NCBI RefSeq assembly: GCF_036227205.1
Contig: NZ_CP109442.1
Coordinates: 2,170,001 to 2,234,000, forward strand
Direction: 5' to 3'
DNA length: 64,000 nt
DNA from: Amycolatopsis sp. NBC_01480
Lineage (GTDB): Bacteria > Actinomycetota > Actinomycetes > Mycobacteriales > Pseudonocardiaceae
Shown: piece by piece, positions 22,861 through 32,515 of the stretch
Numbering within the stretch: the stretch's first letter is position 1
How the letters are laid out: each line of letters starts with the position of its first letter
Program-made: the position numbers and the translations under genes
Notes under the pieces: model-generated
The model's database searches: none
Seen by the model: the letters and a program-made list of their open reading frames with translations, nothing else
Told to the model about the DNA's origin: nothing

Positions 22861-25212
22861 GTGCGGATATCGGTTCTCGGCGGCGGCCCGGCGGGCCTGT
22901 ACTTCGCCGCCCTCGCGAAGCAGCTCGGGCCCGGGCACGAGATCACGGTCTGGGAGCGCAACGCGCCGGACGACACGTTCGGCTTCGGCGTGGTGTTCTC
23001 CGACGAGACGCTCGGCGGCATCGAGCACGCCGACGCGGGCGTGCACGAGGCGATGAGCCGCGAGTTCGCGCGCTGGGACGACATCGACGTGCACTACCGC
23101 GGCACGGTCACCACTTCGGGCGGGCACGGGTTCGCCGCGATGAGCCGCAAACGGCTGCTGGCGATCCTGCAGCAGCGCTGCCGGGAGCTCGGTGTCGACG
23201 TCCGCTTCCACACCGGCGCGCCGGACGTGGCCGAGCTGGCCCGCGAGTACGACCTGGTGGTGGCGGCCGACGGGGTGAACTCCGCGGCCCGCACCCGCTT
23301 CGCCGGCACCTTCGAGCCGACCGTCGAAACGCGCCGCTGCCGCTACATCTGGCTCGGCACGGACCTGGTTTTCGACGCCTTCAAGTTCCACGTCCTCGAG
23401 ACCCCGCACGGGATCATGCAGATCCACGGCTACCCGTACGGCCGCGAAGGCAGCACGTTCATCCTGGAGCTGCACGAGGACGTCTGGCAGCGCGCGTTCG
23501 CGCCGATCGCCGCGGCGGACCTGGCGCCGGGCGAGAGCGACGAGAAGTCCATCGAGCTGATCCGCGAGCTGTGCGCCGAAGTCCTCGACGGGCACCGGGT
23601 GCTGGCCAACAACTCCAAGTGGGGCACCTTCGGCACGGTGCGCTGCGAGCGCTGGGTGCACGAGAACGTCGTGCTGCTGGGCGACGCCGCGCACACCGCG
23701 CACTTTTCCATCGGCTCCGGCACGAAGCTGGCGATGGAGGACGCGCTCGCGCTGGCCGCGTGCCTGCACGAGCAGCAGTCGGTGCCCGAGGCGCTCAGCG
23801 CGTACGAAGAAGAGCGACGCCCGGTGGTCGCGTCCACGCAGCGCGCGGCGCAAGCGAGCCTGGAGTGGTTCGAGAACCTGGCGCAGTACACCCATCAAGC
23901 GCCGGAGCAGTTCGCGTTCAACCTGCTCACGCGCAGCCGCCGCGTCACCTACGACAACCTGAAACTGCGTGACCGCGAGTTCGCCGGCGCGCTGGACGAA
24001 TGGTTCGCCGGCACGCTCGGCACCACCGTGGCGCCGCCGATGTTCCAGCCGGTGCGGATCGGCGCGCTGGAGCTGCCGAACCGCGTCGTCGTGTCGCCGA
24101 TGGACATGTACTCCGCCGAGGACGGTGTGCCCGGCGAGTTCCACCTGGTGCACCTGGGCGGCAAGGCGCTCGGCGGCGCCGGGCTGGTGATGAGCGAGAT
24201 GATCTGCGTTTCAGCCGAGGGCCGGATCACGCCGGGCTGCCCCGGGCTCTACACCGAGGAGCAGGAACGCGCGTGGGCCCGCGTCGTCGACTTCGTGCAC
24301 GGCCAGACGCGGGCGAAGATCGGGCTGCAGCTGGGCCATTCCGGGCGCAAGGGCTCCACGAAACTCATGTGGGACGGCATGGACGACCCGCTGCCGGAAG
24401 GCAACTGGGAGGTCTGCGGACCGTCGCCGCTGCCGTACCGGGCGGACAGCCAGACGCCGCGCGAGCTGAGCGTCGACGAGCTGGCGGAGATCCGTGCGCA
24501 GTTCGTGGCCGCTGCGCGCCGGGCCGCGCGGGCCGGGTTCGATCTGCTGGAGCTGCACTGCGCGCACGGTTATCTGCTGTCGTCGTTCCTCTCCCCGCTG
24601 ACCAACCACCGGGCCGACGAATACGGTGGCACGGCGGAAAACCGGCTGCGGTTCCCGCTGGAGGTGTTCGACGCCGTCCGCGCGGTGTGGCCTGCCGAGC
24701 GCCCGATGACGGTGCGCATTTCGGCCACTGATTGGCACGACGGCGGGATCGGCGCCGATGAGGCCGTCGCGATCGCGCGCGCTTTCGCCGAGCACGGGGC
24801 CGCCGCGATCGACGTGTCCACCGGCCAGGTGGTGAGCCAGGAGCGGCCGCAGTTCGGGCGGAGCTACCAGACCCCGTACGCCGACCGGATCCGCAACGAG
24901 GTCGGGATCCCCCACGGCATGGCGGTGATCGCCGTCGGCGCCATCTCCTCCTACGACGACGTGAACTCGCTGATCCTGGCCGGGCGCGCCGATCTGTGCG
25001 CGATCGGCCGCAGCCACCTTTACGATCCACAGTGGACGTTGCACGCGGCGGCGGAGCAGGACTACGCGATGCCGTGGCCGAAACCGTGGGCCGCGGGGAA
25101 GCGCAAGCCGCAGACCGGCCGCACGGACGGGCCCGAGCCGCGGCTGGAGCTGGTCCGCACCGGCGGCCACCACACCGCCCACGCCCGCTGGCGCCCGGGG
25201 AGTGACCGATGA
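22861..25212 (+). CDS. Bifunctional salicylyl-CoA 5-hydroxylase / Old-Yellow-Enzyme oxidoreductase fusion
   Basis: The 783-residue protein joins two enzymes. Residues 1-385 are a class A FAD monooxygenase: LGGGPAGLYFAALAKQL at the N-terminus and LLGDAAHTAHFSIGSG near 274. From about 390 onward is an OYE-type FMN/FeS reductase: FQPVRIGALELPNRVVVSPM, GLQLGHSGRKGS, LHCAHGYLLSSFLSPLTNHR and an IGRSHLYDPQW end. The same architecture is known for anthraniloyl-CoA monooxygenase/reductase and proteins named salicylyl-CoA 5-hydroxylase (SdgC-like). It hydroxylates, and perhaps reduces, an aryl-CoA. Start is GTG 22861. The stop overlaps the acyl-CoA dehydrogenase start (ATGA). Confidence 0.9.
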   Translation: MRISVLGGGPAGLYFAALAKQLGPGHEITVWERNAPDDTFGFGVVFSDETLGGIEHADAGVHEAMSREFARWDDIDVHYRGTVTTSGGHGFAAMSRKRLLAILQQRCRELGVDVRFHTGAPDVAELAREYDLVVAADGVNSAARTRFAGTFEPTVETRRCRYIWLGTDLVFDAFKFHVLETPHGIMQIHGYPYGREGSTFILELHEDVWQRAFAPIAAADLAPGESDEKSIELIRELCAEVLDGHRVLANNSKWGTFGTVRCERWVHENVVLLGDAAHTAHFSIGSGTKLAMEDALALAACLHEQQSVPEALSAYEEERRPVVASTQRAAQASLEWFENLAQYTHQAPEQFAFNLLTRSRRVTYDNLKLRDREFAGALDEWFAGTLGTTVAPPMFQPVRIGALELPNRVVVSPMDMYSAEDGVPGEFHLVHLGGKALGGAGLVMSEMICVSAEGRITPGCPGLYTEEQERAWARVVDFVHGQTRAKIGLQLGHSGRKGSTKLMWDGMDDPLPEGNWEVCGPSPLPYRADSQTPRELSVDELAEIRAQFVAAARRAARAGFDLLELHCAHGYLLSSFLSPLTNHRADEYGGTAENRLRFPLEVFDAVRAVWPAERPMTVRISATDWHDGGIGADEAVAIARAFAEHGAAAIDVSTGQVVSQERPQFGRSYQTPYADRIRNEVGIPHGMAVIAVGAISSYDDVNSLILAGRADLCAIGRSHLYDPQWTLHAAAEQDYAMPWPKPWAAGKRKPQTGRTDGPEPRLELVRTGGHHTAHARWRPGSDR

Positions 25213-26348
25213 ACGCCTTCGCCCTGTCCGCCGAGCAGCGCGCTTTCACCGCCTCGGTCCGGGAAATCGCCGCGGAGCAGCTGCGTCCACTCGCCGAGGC
25301 CGGCGCGGAGGGCGCGGTGAACCGGCCGCTGCTCAAGGCGATGGGCTCGCTGGGCCTGCTCGCGCGGCTGTTCCCCGGCGTCGAAAGTGGCAACCTGGGA
25401 CGCCAGGCCGCGGCGCTGGACCTGTGCCTGCTGCGGGAGGCGCTGGCCTCGCAGAGCACCGAGGCGGAGACGGCGCTCGCCTTGCAGGGATTGGGAAGTT
25501 ACCCCGTACTCCAGTCCGGAATGGACGAACAGGTGCGGCGCTGGCTGCCCGCGGTGGCGGCGGGTGACGCCGTCGCGGCATTCGCGCTGACAGAACCGGA
25601 CGCGGGTTCGGACGCGGCCGCGCTGAGCCTCGCCGCCGAGGCCGACGGCGACGGCTGGCGCCTCACCGGCGAGAAGATGTGGATCTCGAACGCGCCGGAA
25701 GCGGACTTCTACACCGTGTTCGCGCGCACGACGCCGGATGCGGGCTCCCGTGGCGTCAGCGCGTTTGTCGTCCCCGGCGACCGCGCGGGCCTGTCCGGCG
25801 AGCACCTCGACCTGGTCAGCCCGCACCCGATCGGCACGCTGACGTTCGACGGCGTCCGGGTGCACCGCGAAGAACTGCTGGGTGAGGAGAACCGCGGCTT
25901 CGCCGTCGCAATGCGCACGCTGGACCTGTTCCGGCCGAGCGTCGGCGCGTTCGCCGTCGGCATGGCGCAGGCGGCCCTCGACGCGACGGTCGAGTACACC
26001 GGGCAGCGCGTCGCTTTCGGCGGCCCGCTGGCGAAACAGCAGACGGTGGCGCACACGCTCGCCGAGATGGCGACCCGCACCGAGGCTTCGCGCCTGCTCG
26101 TGTACGCGGCCGCCTCCGCGTACGACGCGGGCGAGCAGAACCTCACAGGCCGTGCGGCAATGGCGAAACTGTTCGCCACGGAGTCCGCACAGTACGTCGT
26201 CGACGCGGCGGTGCAGCTGCACGGCGCGCGGGCGTTGCGGCGCGGGCACTTGCTGGAGCACCTGTACCGCGAAGTCCGCGCGCCGCGCATCTACGAAGGC
26301 GCGTCGGAGATCCAGCGGACGATCATCGCGCGGTCGCTGCGGTCCTGA
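25209..26348 (+). CDS. Acyl-CoA dehydrogenase family protein
   Basis: The 379-residue flavoprotein has the full ACAD set: N-terminal helical domain, the FAD/substrate segment FALTEPDAGSDAAAL, GEKMWISNAPEADFY, the helix LAKQQTVAHTLAEMATRTEA and the C-terminal HGARALRRGHLLEHLYREVR followed by RIYEGASEIQRTI. Translation is coupled to the hydroxylase fusion (4-bp overlap), so it should act on the same CoA-bound intermediate. Its stop is immediately followed by the copy B palindrome. Confidence 0.9.
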   Translation: MNAFALSAEQRAFTASVREIAAEQLRPLAEAGAEGAVNRPLLKAMGSLGLLARLFPGVESGNLGRQAAALDLCLLREALASQSTEAETALALQGLGSYPVLQSGMDEQVRRWLPAVAAGDAVAAFALTEPDAGSDAAALSLAAEADGDGWRLTGEKMWISNAPEADFYTVFARTTPDAGSRGVSAFVVPGDRAGLSGEHLDLVSPHPIGTLTFDGVRVHREELLGEENRGFAVAMRTLDLFRPSVGAFAVGMAQAALDATVEYTGQRVAFGGPLAKQQTVAHTLAEMATRTEASRLLVYAAASAYDAGEQNLTGRAAMAKLFATESAQYVVDAAVQLHGARALRRGHLLEHLYREVRAPRIYEGASEIQRTIIARSLRS

Positions 26349-26394
26349 CTCGTGAGTGTTTATGACGGTTCTAACCGTCATAAACACTCACGAG
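26349..26394. repeat. Dispersed 46-bp palindrome, copy B (perfect)
   Basis: Arms of 22 nt, CTCGTGAGTGTTTATGACGG plus TT and the exact complement, flank a CT centre. It starts at the base after the acyl-CoA dehydrogenase stop. The minus-strand stop of the neighbouring F420 enzyme (26378-26380) lies inside it. Confidence 0.88.
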
Positions 26395-27280
26395 CATTTT
26401 CAAGCAGCGCCTTGGCCGAGGTGATGGCCTGGTCGACGGTGTCGTCGGTGTACATCTGCTCGATGAAGAAGTGCTCGAAGCCGAGTTCTCCGGCCACGCG
26501 TTTGATGTCGTCGACGATCGTCTGCGGGGCGTCGCCCTTGGCGGGGTTGACCCGGACGATCGCTTCGATCGCCTTCGGGTCGCGCCCGGCCTCGACGGCG
26601 GCGTTCTCCACGATCGCCCGCTGGCCGCGGAGCCCCTCGATGTCGGGCTGCCCCGGCATCAGGATCGGCAGCCAGCCGTCGGCGCGGCGGCCGACCCGCT
26701 CGAGCCCGGCCTGGGAGAAGGCGCCGAGGTAGATCGGCGGCCGGGGCCGCTGGACCGGCTTGAGATTCGCGTGGTGGCGCGGCACGGTGACCAGCGTGCC
26801 CTGGTACTCGGCCGGGTCGGTGGTCCAGATGGCCTCGAGCGCGTCCAGGGTCTCGTCCAGCCGCTTGCCGCGCTGCCGGAACTCCAGCCCCACGGCCTCG
26901 TACTCCTCGGGCGACCAGCCGACGCCGAGGCCGGGCAGCAGCCGGCCGTTGCTGACCACGTCGATCGAGGTCAGCGCCCGCGCGAGCACCGCGGGCGGGT
27001 ACCAGGTGGCGACGAGCACGTGCGTGCCGAGCTGAACCCGTTCGGTGGCCCCGGCGGCGACGCCGAGCAGGGTGAACGGGTCGAGCGCGGAGTTGAACTC
27101 CTCGGGGATGGTGTCCATCATCCCGCCGTAGCCGACGCTCGGGTCCACGGCCGCGAACAGCCGGTCGCCGACCCACAGGCTGTCCGCGCCCGCCGCCTCC
27201 ACTTCCCGGGCGAACCGGGCGACCTGCCCGCCGTCCGAGGCCAGGCTGGAGTACTGCGGAATGCTGAAACCGATTTTCAT
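26378..27280 (-). CDS. LLM-class F420-dependent oxidoreductase
   Basis: The 300-residue protein is a luciferase-like TIM-barrel enzyme: MKIGFSIPQYSSLASDGGQV, AGADSLWVGDRLFAAVDP, QLGTHVLVATWYPPAVLARA, LGVGWSPEEYEAVG and RPPIYLGAFSQAGLERVGR. F420-dependent members reduce or oxidise diverse small molecules. The last residues RECL and the stop are encoded within the copy B palindrome, so its natural C-terminus appears to have been set by that repeat. Confidence 0.88.
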   Translation of the reverse strand: MKIGFSIPQYSSLASDGGQVARFAREVEAAGADSLWVGDRLFAAVDPSVGYGGMMDTIPEEFNSALDPFTLLGVAAGATERVQLGTHVLVATWYPPAVLARALTSIDVVSNGRLLPGLGVGWSPEEYEAVGLEFRQRGKRLDETLDALEAIWTTDPAEYQGTLVTVPRHHANLKPVQRPRPPIYLGAFSQAGLERVGRRADGWLPILMPGQPDIEGLRGQRAIVENAAVEAGRDPKAIEAIVRVNPAKGDAPQTIVDDIKRVAGELGFEHFFIEQMYTDDTVDQAITSAKALLENARECL

Positions 27281-27471
27281 GGAAGCGTTTCCTTTTCCGG
27301 CGGGCTTTCGCTACGGACGTCACTTCGAAGCTATGGTCCCGGCCGCCGGGACGGCCATCGATCCCGGCGAAGGGTGCCCGAACCCACGTCGGCAGGGCCC
27401 GGGATTACCACCGGTTCCGCCGTCGGCGATATCCCGCCTGCACCCGGACGCGAGCCGGTAGCTTGCCGGGT

Positions 27472-28224
27472 ATGCCTCGTACCTCGGTCACCATCCCCAC
27501 GCCGGACGGCACCTGCTCGGCCACGCTGCACACCCCGGCGGACGGCGGCGGCCACCCCGCGGTGGTGCTGCACGCCGACGCCGCGGGCGTGCGGGAAACG
27601 TTCGCGCTGATGGCGGATCGGCTCGCAGGGCTGGGTTATGCGGTGCTGCTGCCGGACGCGTACTACCGGACGCCGTTCGCGCCGTTCGACATCGCCACCG
27701 TGTTCAGCGTGCCGGAAGAACGCCAGCGGCTGAGCGCGCTGATGGCGAGCGTCACGACGGAGCTGGCGGTGCGCGACATGGGCGCGTACCTGGATTTTTT
27801 GGCCGGGCGTAAGGAAGTCTCCGGCACCGCGGTGGGCTCCACGGGGTACTGCATGGGCGGAAAGCTGTCGCTGCTGGCTGCCGTGCACTACCCGGAGCGC
27901 GTCGCGGCCGCCGCGTCGTTCCACGGCGGGAACCTCGCCGTCGAGGATGACGAGGGCAGCCCGTACCGGCTGGCGGACCGGATCCGCGCCACCGTGTACG
28001 TCGCTGCGGCGCAGAACGACAAGGCCTTCCCGGCCGACCAGTACGAGCGGCTGGAATCTGCACTTACCGACGCGGGGGTGCGGCACACCCTCGTGACGTA
28101 CCCCGCCGAGCACGGGTTCGCCGTCTCGGACAACCCGACCTACGACAGTGAGGCCGGCCAGCGCCACTGGGAAGCGCTGGCCGGCCTCTACGCGCAGAAC
28201 CTGCCGGGTTCAGCGCGGGCTTAG
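27472..28224 (+). CDS. Dienelactone hydrolase family protein
   Basis: The 250-residue alpha/beta hydrolase has the dienelactone-hydrolase triad: cysteine nucleophile in GYCMGGKLSLLA near residue 126, aspartate in AQNDKAFPADQY near 182 and histidine in YPAEHGFAVSDNPTYD near 213. Start ATG 27472 is preceded only weakly by a GCCGGG stretch. It overlaps the convergent DUF2306 gene by 15 bp. It could open a lactone from aromatic-ring breakdown, but no ring-cleavage gene is next to it. Confidence 0.88.
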   Translation: MPRTSVTIPTPDGTCSATLHTPADGGGHPAVVLHADAAGVRETFALMADRLAGLGYAVLLPDAYYRTPFAPFDIATVFSVPEERQRLSALMASVTTELAVRDMGAYLDFLAGRKEVSGTAVGSTGYCMGGKLSLLAAVHYPERVAAAASFHGGNLAVEDDEGSPYRLADRIRATVYVAAAQNDKAFPADQYERLESALTDAGVRHTLVTYPAEHGFAVSDNPTYDSEAGQRHWEALAGLYAQNLPGSARA

Positions 28225-28932
28225 TGCTTTCGGCTTGCGGTCCAGCCAAAGCTGGGCCCCGATCAGCGCGACGGTCCAGCTGACCCAGGCCGCGATGGCG
28301 GCCACGGACTGCATGAAGGCGACCTCGCTGCCGCCGAACGTGGAGCCGATCTGCGGCTCCAGCACGATGATCGCGATCGGCGAGATGAGCCGGTTCAGGA
28401 TGATGGACATGGTCAGCGCGAAGCTGCGCACCATCCACCGCCGGTGGTCGCCGAAGCGGCGTTCGCGGGCGGCGCGCCAGCCGGCCCAGGTGACGCCGAG
28501 CCAGAGCACCGCGAGCATCACGTCGCTGGCCCGGGTGGCGGGGCCGAACGGGCTGGCCGCGCCGATGGTCAGCGCCATCACCCCGGACGGGATCACCCCG
28601 GCGAACACGTAGGCCCGCCCGGCGTACCGGTGCACCTGCGGGAACCGTCGCCGCACCCACGGCCACACCTGCACCAGCGCCCCGATCATCGCGATCGAGC
28701 CGAACAGCACGTGCGCGACCAGGAACCAGTAGTGCGCGGCGAACCCCTCCGGCGCCGGAACCCGCGACTGCGCCGGATCGAACGCCAGGTAGGGCGGCAG
28801 CGAATAGGCCAGGAAGGCCACCACCACCAGCCCCAACGGCCCGACCCACGGCCTGCGCCACCACGGCCGCCTCGGCTCCCCCGGCTGAGCCGGCTTCACG
28901 CGCGGTGGTCGTAGGTCAGTCCCGGCCGTCAT
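28210..28932 (-). CDS. DUF2306 integral membrane protein
   Basis: The 240-residue protein has a proline- and arginine-rich N-terminal tail followed by about six hydrophobic helices. DUF2306 hallmarks are HYWFLVAHVLFGSIAMIGAL, FPQVHRYAGRAYVFAG and RRFGDHRRWMVRSFALTMS, with conserved histidines and arginines suggestive of heme or quinone contact. ATG 28932 is chosen; GTG 28941 is an alternative too close to GAGGGAG. Function is unknown. Confidence 0.82.
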   Translation of the reverse strand: MTAGTDLRPPRVKPAQPGEPRRPWWRRPWVGPLGLVVVAFLAYSLPPYLAFDPAQSRVPAPEGFAAHYWFLVAHVLFGSIAMIGALVQVWPWVRRRFPQVHRYAGRAYVFAGVIPSGVMALTIGAASPFGPATRASDVMLAVLWLGVTWAGWRAARERRFGDHRRWMVRSFALTMSIILNRLISPIAIIVLEPQIGSTFGGSEVAFMQSVAAIAAWVSWTVALIGAQLWLDRKPKALSPR

Positions 28933-29123
28933 GTCCGCCACACTCCCTCTGCCCCAGGTGGTTGCTCCCGACCGTTACGACGTTAGGGGCCGGTAGGGGT
29001 GGCGAACCATGGTGCGCGCCTGCGTCCCTGGGGTGGGGAGAGCCTTACCTTCGGACGGGTGGATCTTGGCGCTCGAGTTGACGCGGGCAGCGGCGTTCGG
29101 GCAACGCCGGTGTCGGGTGACAG

Positions 29124-29558
29124 CTACTCGTACTCGGGGTAGATCGTGAAGAACGCGACGTGCACCGGCCTGAGATGTTCGAAATGCCGGCGATCCACCG
29201 TTGCGACCTCGGAGGTCTTGAGCCGCTCCGTCGTCGCGACCACTGCTGCGTCGGCGATCCCCAGCGGCCAGTCCGCGTACTGCCGCATCAGGACGGCCAT
29301 GCGCCTGAAATCATCGTCCATCGGGTGGTAGATCTTGAACTGCGGCGAGCGCATCAGTTCCTCGATAAACGCGGCCTCTGCCTGCCCGCCCAGGTGCTTC
29401 TCGATGTACTGGCAGACCTCGGTCAGTACGAGCGACGGGATCAGCAGGTCTCGCGTGGATGCCGACGCCAACCACTTCGCAACTTGATGGTGGTGATCGT
29501 CTTTCGCGTTCACCATCGCGATCAGCGGACCGGTATCCACCACGATAGGACGTGCCAT
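29124..29558 (-). CDS. PIN-domain ribonuclease (VapC-like toxin)
   Basis: The 144-residue protein has all four PIN acidic residues: VVDTGPLIAM near the N-terminus, LTEVCQYIE, GIADAAVVATTERL and ATVDRRHFEHLRP. These coordinate Mg2+ for RNA cleavage. It lies 28 bp downstream of a small basic gene that could supply the antitoxin. The arrangement, antitoxin then toxin on one strand, is that of vapBC operons. Confidence 0.88.
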   Translation of the reverse strand: MARPIVVDTGPLIAMVNAKDDHHHQVAKWLASASTRDLLIPSLVLTEVCQYIEKHLGGQAEAAFIEELMRSPQFKIYHPMDDDFRRMAVLMRQYADWPLGIADAAVVATTERLKTSEVATVDRRHFEHLRPVHVAFFTIYPEYE

Positions 29559-29586
29559 CGATGTTCTACGACTTCGCTACAGCGAC

Positions 29587-29904
29587 TCAGGCGATTTCGC
29601 GGCCACGGACGACTGCCTTTACACGCTCCGACGAGTCGTGCGGCAGTTCGAACATCCCGAGGAACGACGGCGGAGCGTACGGCTCCGAGACCGGGGGCTT
29701 CTTCGCCGGGGGCGTCGCCACCGGCTTCCGGACGCGAGGCCGTCCTGCATCTACCGTCTTCAGCGCTTCGTGAAGCCTCCCGGCCACCGGCTTCACCGCC
29801 TTTTTCACGGTCGCCACCGTCGGCTTGCGCAGGCCCGAGGCAGCAGCGCGCGACCGACCGGCGGTACCGGTCGGCTTCCCGGGCTTCGGCTGCTCAGTGG
29901 CCAT
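29587..29904 (-). CDS. Small basic protein, possible antitoxin partner of the PIN gene
   Basis: The 105-residue product does not match a common VapB family that I recognise. Its first 60 residues are Lys/Pro/Ala/Arg-rich (PGKPTGTAGRSRAAASGLRK, KKAVKPVAGRLHEALK). The last 30 contain PPSFLGMFELPHDSSERVKA then VVRGREIA, a short hydrophobic/charged segment that could wrap a toxin. ATG 29904 is preceded by GGTG. AGTCA-N11-TGACT (29905-29925) overlaps the start as a possible self-operator. Assignment rests on position. Confidence 0.5.
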   Translation of the reverse strand: MATEQPKPGKPTGTAGRSRAAASGLRKPTVATVKKAVKPVAGRLHEALKTVDAGRPRVRKPVATPPAKKPPVSEPYAPPSFLGMFELPHDSSERVKAVVRGREIA

Positions 29905-30002
29905 AGTCACCGATAGTACATGACTGCCTATCCCGAGGTCAGCGCCTCAGCCACCCTCGTTCGTCGTCGACCGGCGTCCTCGCTGGGCAGCAAAAGATGA
30001 AA

Positions 30003-30026
30003 AAGGGCGCCCCGAAGGACGCCCTT
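30003..30026 (-). terminator. Rho-independent terminator of the beta-glucoside operon
   Basis: On the minus strand a 10-bp stem AAGGGCGTCC with GGGCGCCCTT closes on a UUCG tetraloop and is followed by TTTCATCTTTT. It lies 22 bp after the GH1 stop codon and ends the ABC-GH1 operon. Confidence 0.88.
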
Positions 30027-30047
30027 CTCCACCACCTCCCCCGAGGG

Positions 30048-31454
30048 TCAAGCCCCGCGAACCCGGCGAACCGTGTCGCGGTAGAAGTAGCCGCTCTGCT
30101 TGATAGTCCGCTGCTGCGTCTCGTAATCAACACGCACCAGGCCGAACCGCTTCGCGTACCCGTACGCCCACTCGAAGTTGTCCAGCAGCGACCACGCGAA
30201 GTACCCGCGGATGTCCGCCCCCTGCTGCCGAGCCGCAGCAACCGCAGCCAAGTGCGAGGCCAGATACGCAGTGCGCCCCTCGTCGGCCACAAAACCCGAC
30301 TCATCCGGCTCATCGTCGAAAGCAGAGCCGTTCTCCGTGATGAAAATCGGCAACCCCGGGTAATCCCGGCCGAGACGGGTGAGCAGTTCGGTGAACTTGC
30401 CCGGCAGGATCTCCCAGCCCATCGCCGTGGTCGGCTCGCCGAACGGGATCGGGCGCTGGGCCGGGAAACCGTCGTCTCCCACGGTGCGGCCCTGCTCATC
30501 GACGCCGGAGTACTGCTGGCCGAAGTAGTAGTTGACGCCGAGGAAGTCCAGCGGCGTCGAGATCACCGACAGGTCGCCGTCTTCGATCGGGAGGGCGGCG
30601 CCGCGGACGGCGATGTCGGACAGGACATCCGACGGGTAACGGCCGTGCACCAGCGGGTCCAGGTAGATCCGCACGCCCATGCCGTCGGCGTTGCGGGCCG
30701 CGTCCTGGTCCGCCGGGCTGTCCGACGCCGCGTCGGACGTGCCCATGTTCAGCGTGATGCCGAACTGCGTGCCCTCGGGCGCCGCCGCGCGCATCCGCTG
30801 CGTCGCCAAGCCGTGGCCGAGCAGCAGGTGGTGGACCGCGCGCATGCCGGCGCCGAAGTCACGGTGGCCCGGCGCCATCACGCCGTGCACGTAACCGTGC
30901 ATCGCCGAGCACCACGGCTCGTTCAGCGTGGTCCAGTGCTTGACGCGGTCGGACAGGCGGTCGAAGACCAGCATCGAGTAGTCGGCGAAGCGGTACGCGG
31001 TGTCGCGCGCGGGCCAGCCGCCCGCGTCCTCCAGCTCCTGCGGCAGGTCCCAGTGGTACAGCGTGAGCCACGGGGCCAGGTCCTTCTCCAGCAGCTCGTC
31101 CACGAGCCGGTCGTAGAAGGCCATCCCGGCCTCGTTGAGCGGGCCCTTGCCGCCGGGCTGGATCCGCGGCCACGCCACGGAAAACCGGTACGTGTCGGCG
31201 CCGAGCTCCTTGATCAGCCCGACGTCCTCGGGCATCCGGTGGTAGTGGTCGCACGCGACGTCGCCGTTGTCGTTGTTGTCGATCGCCGACGGCACCCGGC
31301 AGAAAGTGTCCCAAATGGACGGTGTGCGCCCGTCCTCGGCCACCGCGCCCTCGATCTGGTACGCCGCGGTCGCCACCCCCCACCGGAAGTCCTGGGGCAG
31401 CGAGTCGATCAACGCCTGCTGCTCACGGGTCGCAGCGTCGGTGGTCTCGGTCAA
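30048..31454 (-). CDS. GH1 family beta-glucosidase
   Basis: The 468-residue cytoplasmic enzyme has GH1 landmarks: FRWGVATAAYQIEGA, TYRFSVAWPRI, YHWDLPQEL, acid/base glutamate in WTTLNEPWCS near residue 176, nucleophile in IFITENGSAF near 372 and YFAWSLLDNFEWAYGY near the end. TTG 31454 (LTETTDAA) is chosen because AAGGAGA lies 5-6 bp upstream. It is the last gene of a six-gene operon with an ABC importer, so it hydrolyses imported beta-gluco-oligomers such as cellobiose or laminaribiose. Confidence 0.92.
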   Translation of the reverse strand: MTETTDAATREQQALIDSLPQDFRWGVATAAYQIEGAVAEDGRTPSIWDTFCRVPSAIDNNDNGDVACDHYHRMPEDVGLIKELGADTYRFSVAWPRIQPGGKGPLNEAGMAFYDRLVDELLEKDLAPWLTLYHWDLPQELEDAGGWPARDTAYRFADYSMLVFDRLSDRVKHWTTLNEPWCSAMHGYVHGVMAPGHRDFGAGMRAVHHLLLGHGLATQRMRAAAPEGTQFGITLNMGTSDAASDSPADQDAARNADGMGVRIYLDPLVHGRYPSDVLSDIAVRGAALPIEDGDLSVISTPLDFLGVNYYFGQQYSGVDEQGRTVGDDGFPAQRPIPFGEPTTAMGWEILPGKFTELLTRLGRDYPGLPIFITENGSAFDDEPDESGFVADEGRTAYLASHLAAVAAARQQGADIRGYFAWSLLDNFEWAYGYAKRFGLVRVDYETQQRTIKQSGYFYRDTVRRVRGA

Positions 31455-31477
31455 CGGTTCTCCTTCTTCTACGACAA

Positions 31478-32511
<1,034 letters not shown>

Positions 32512-32515
<4 letters not shown>

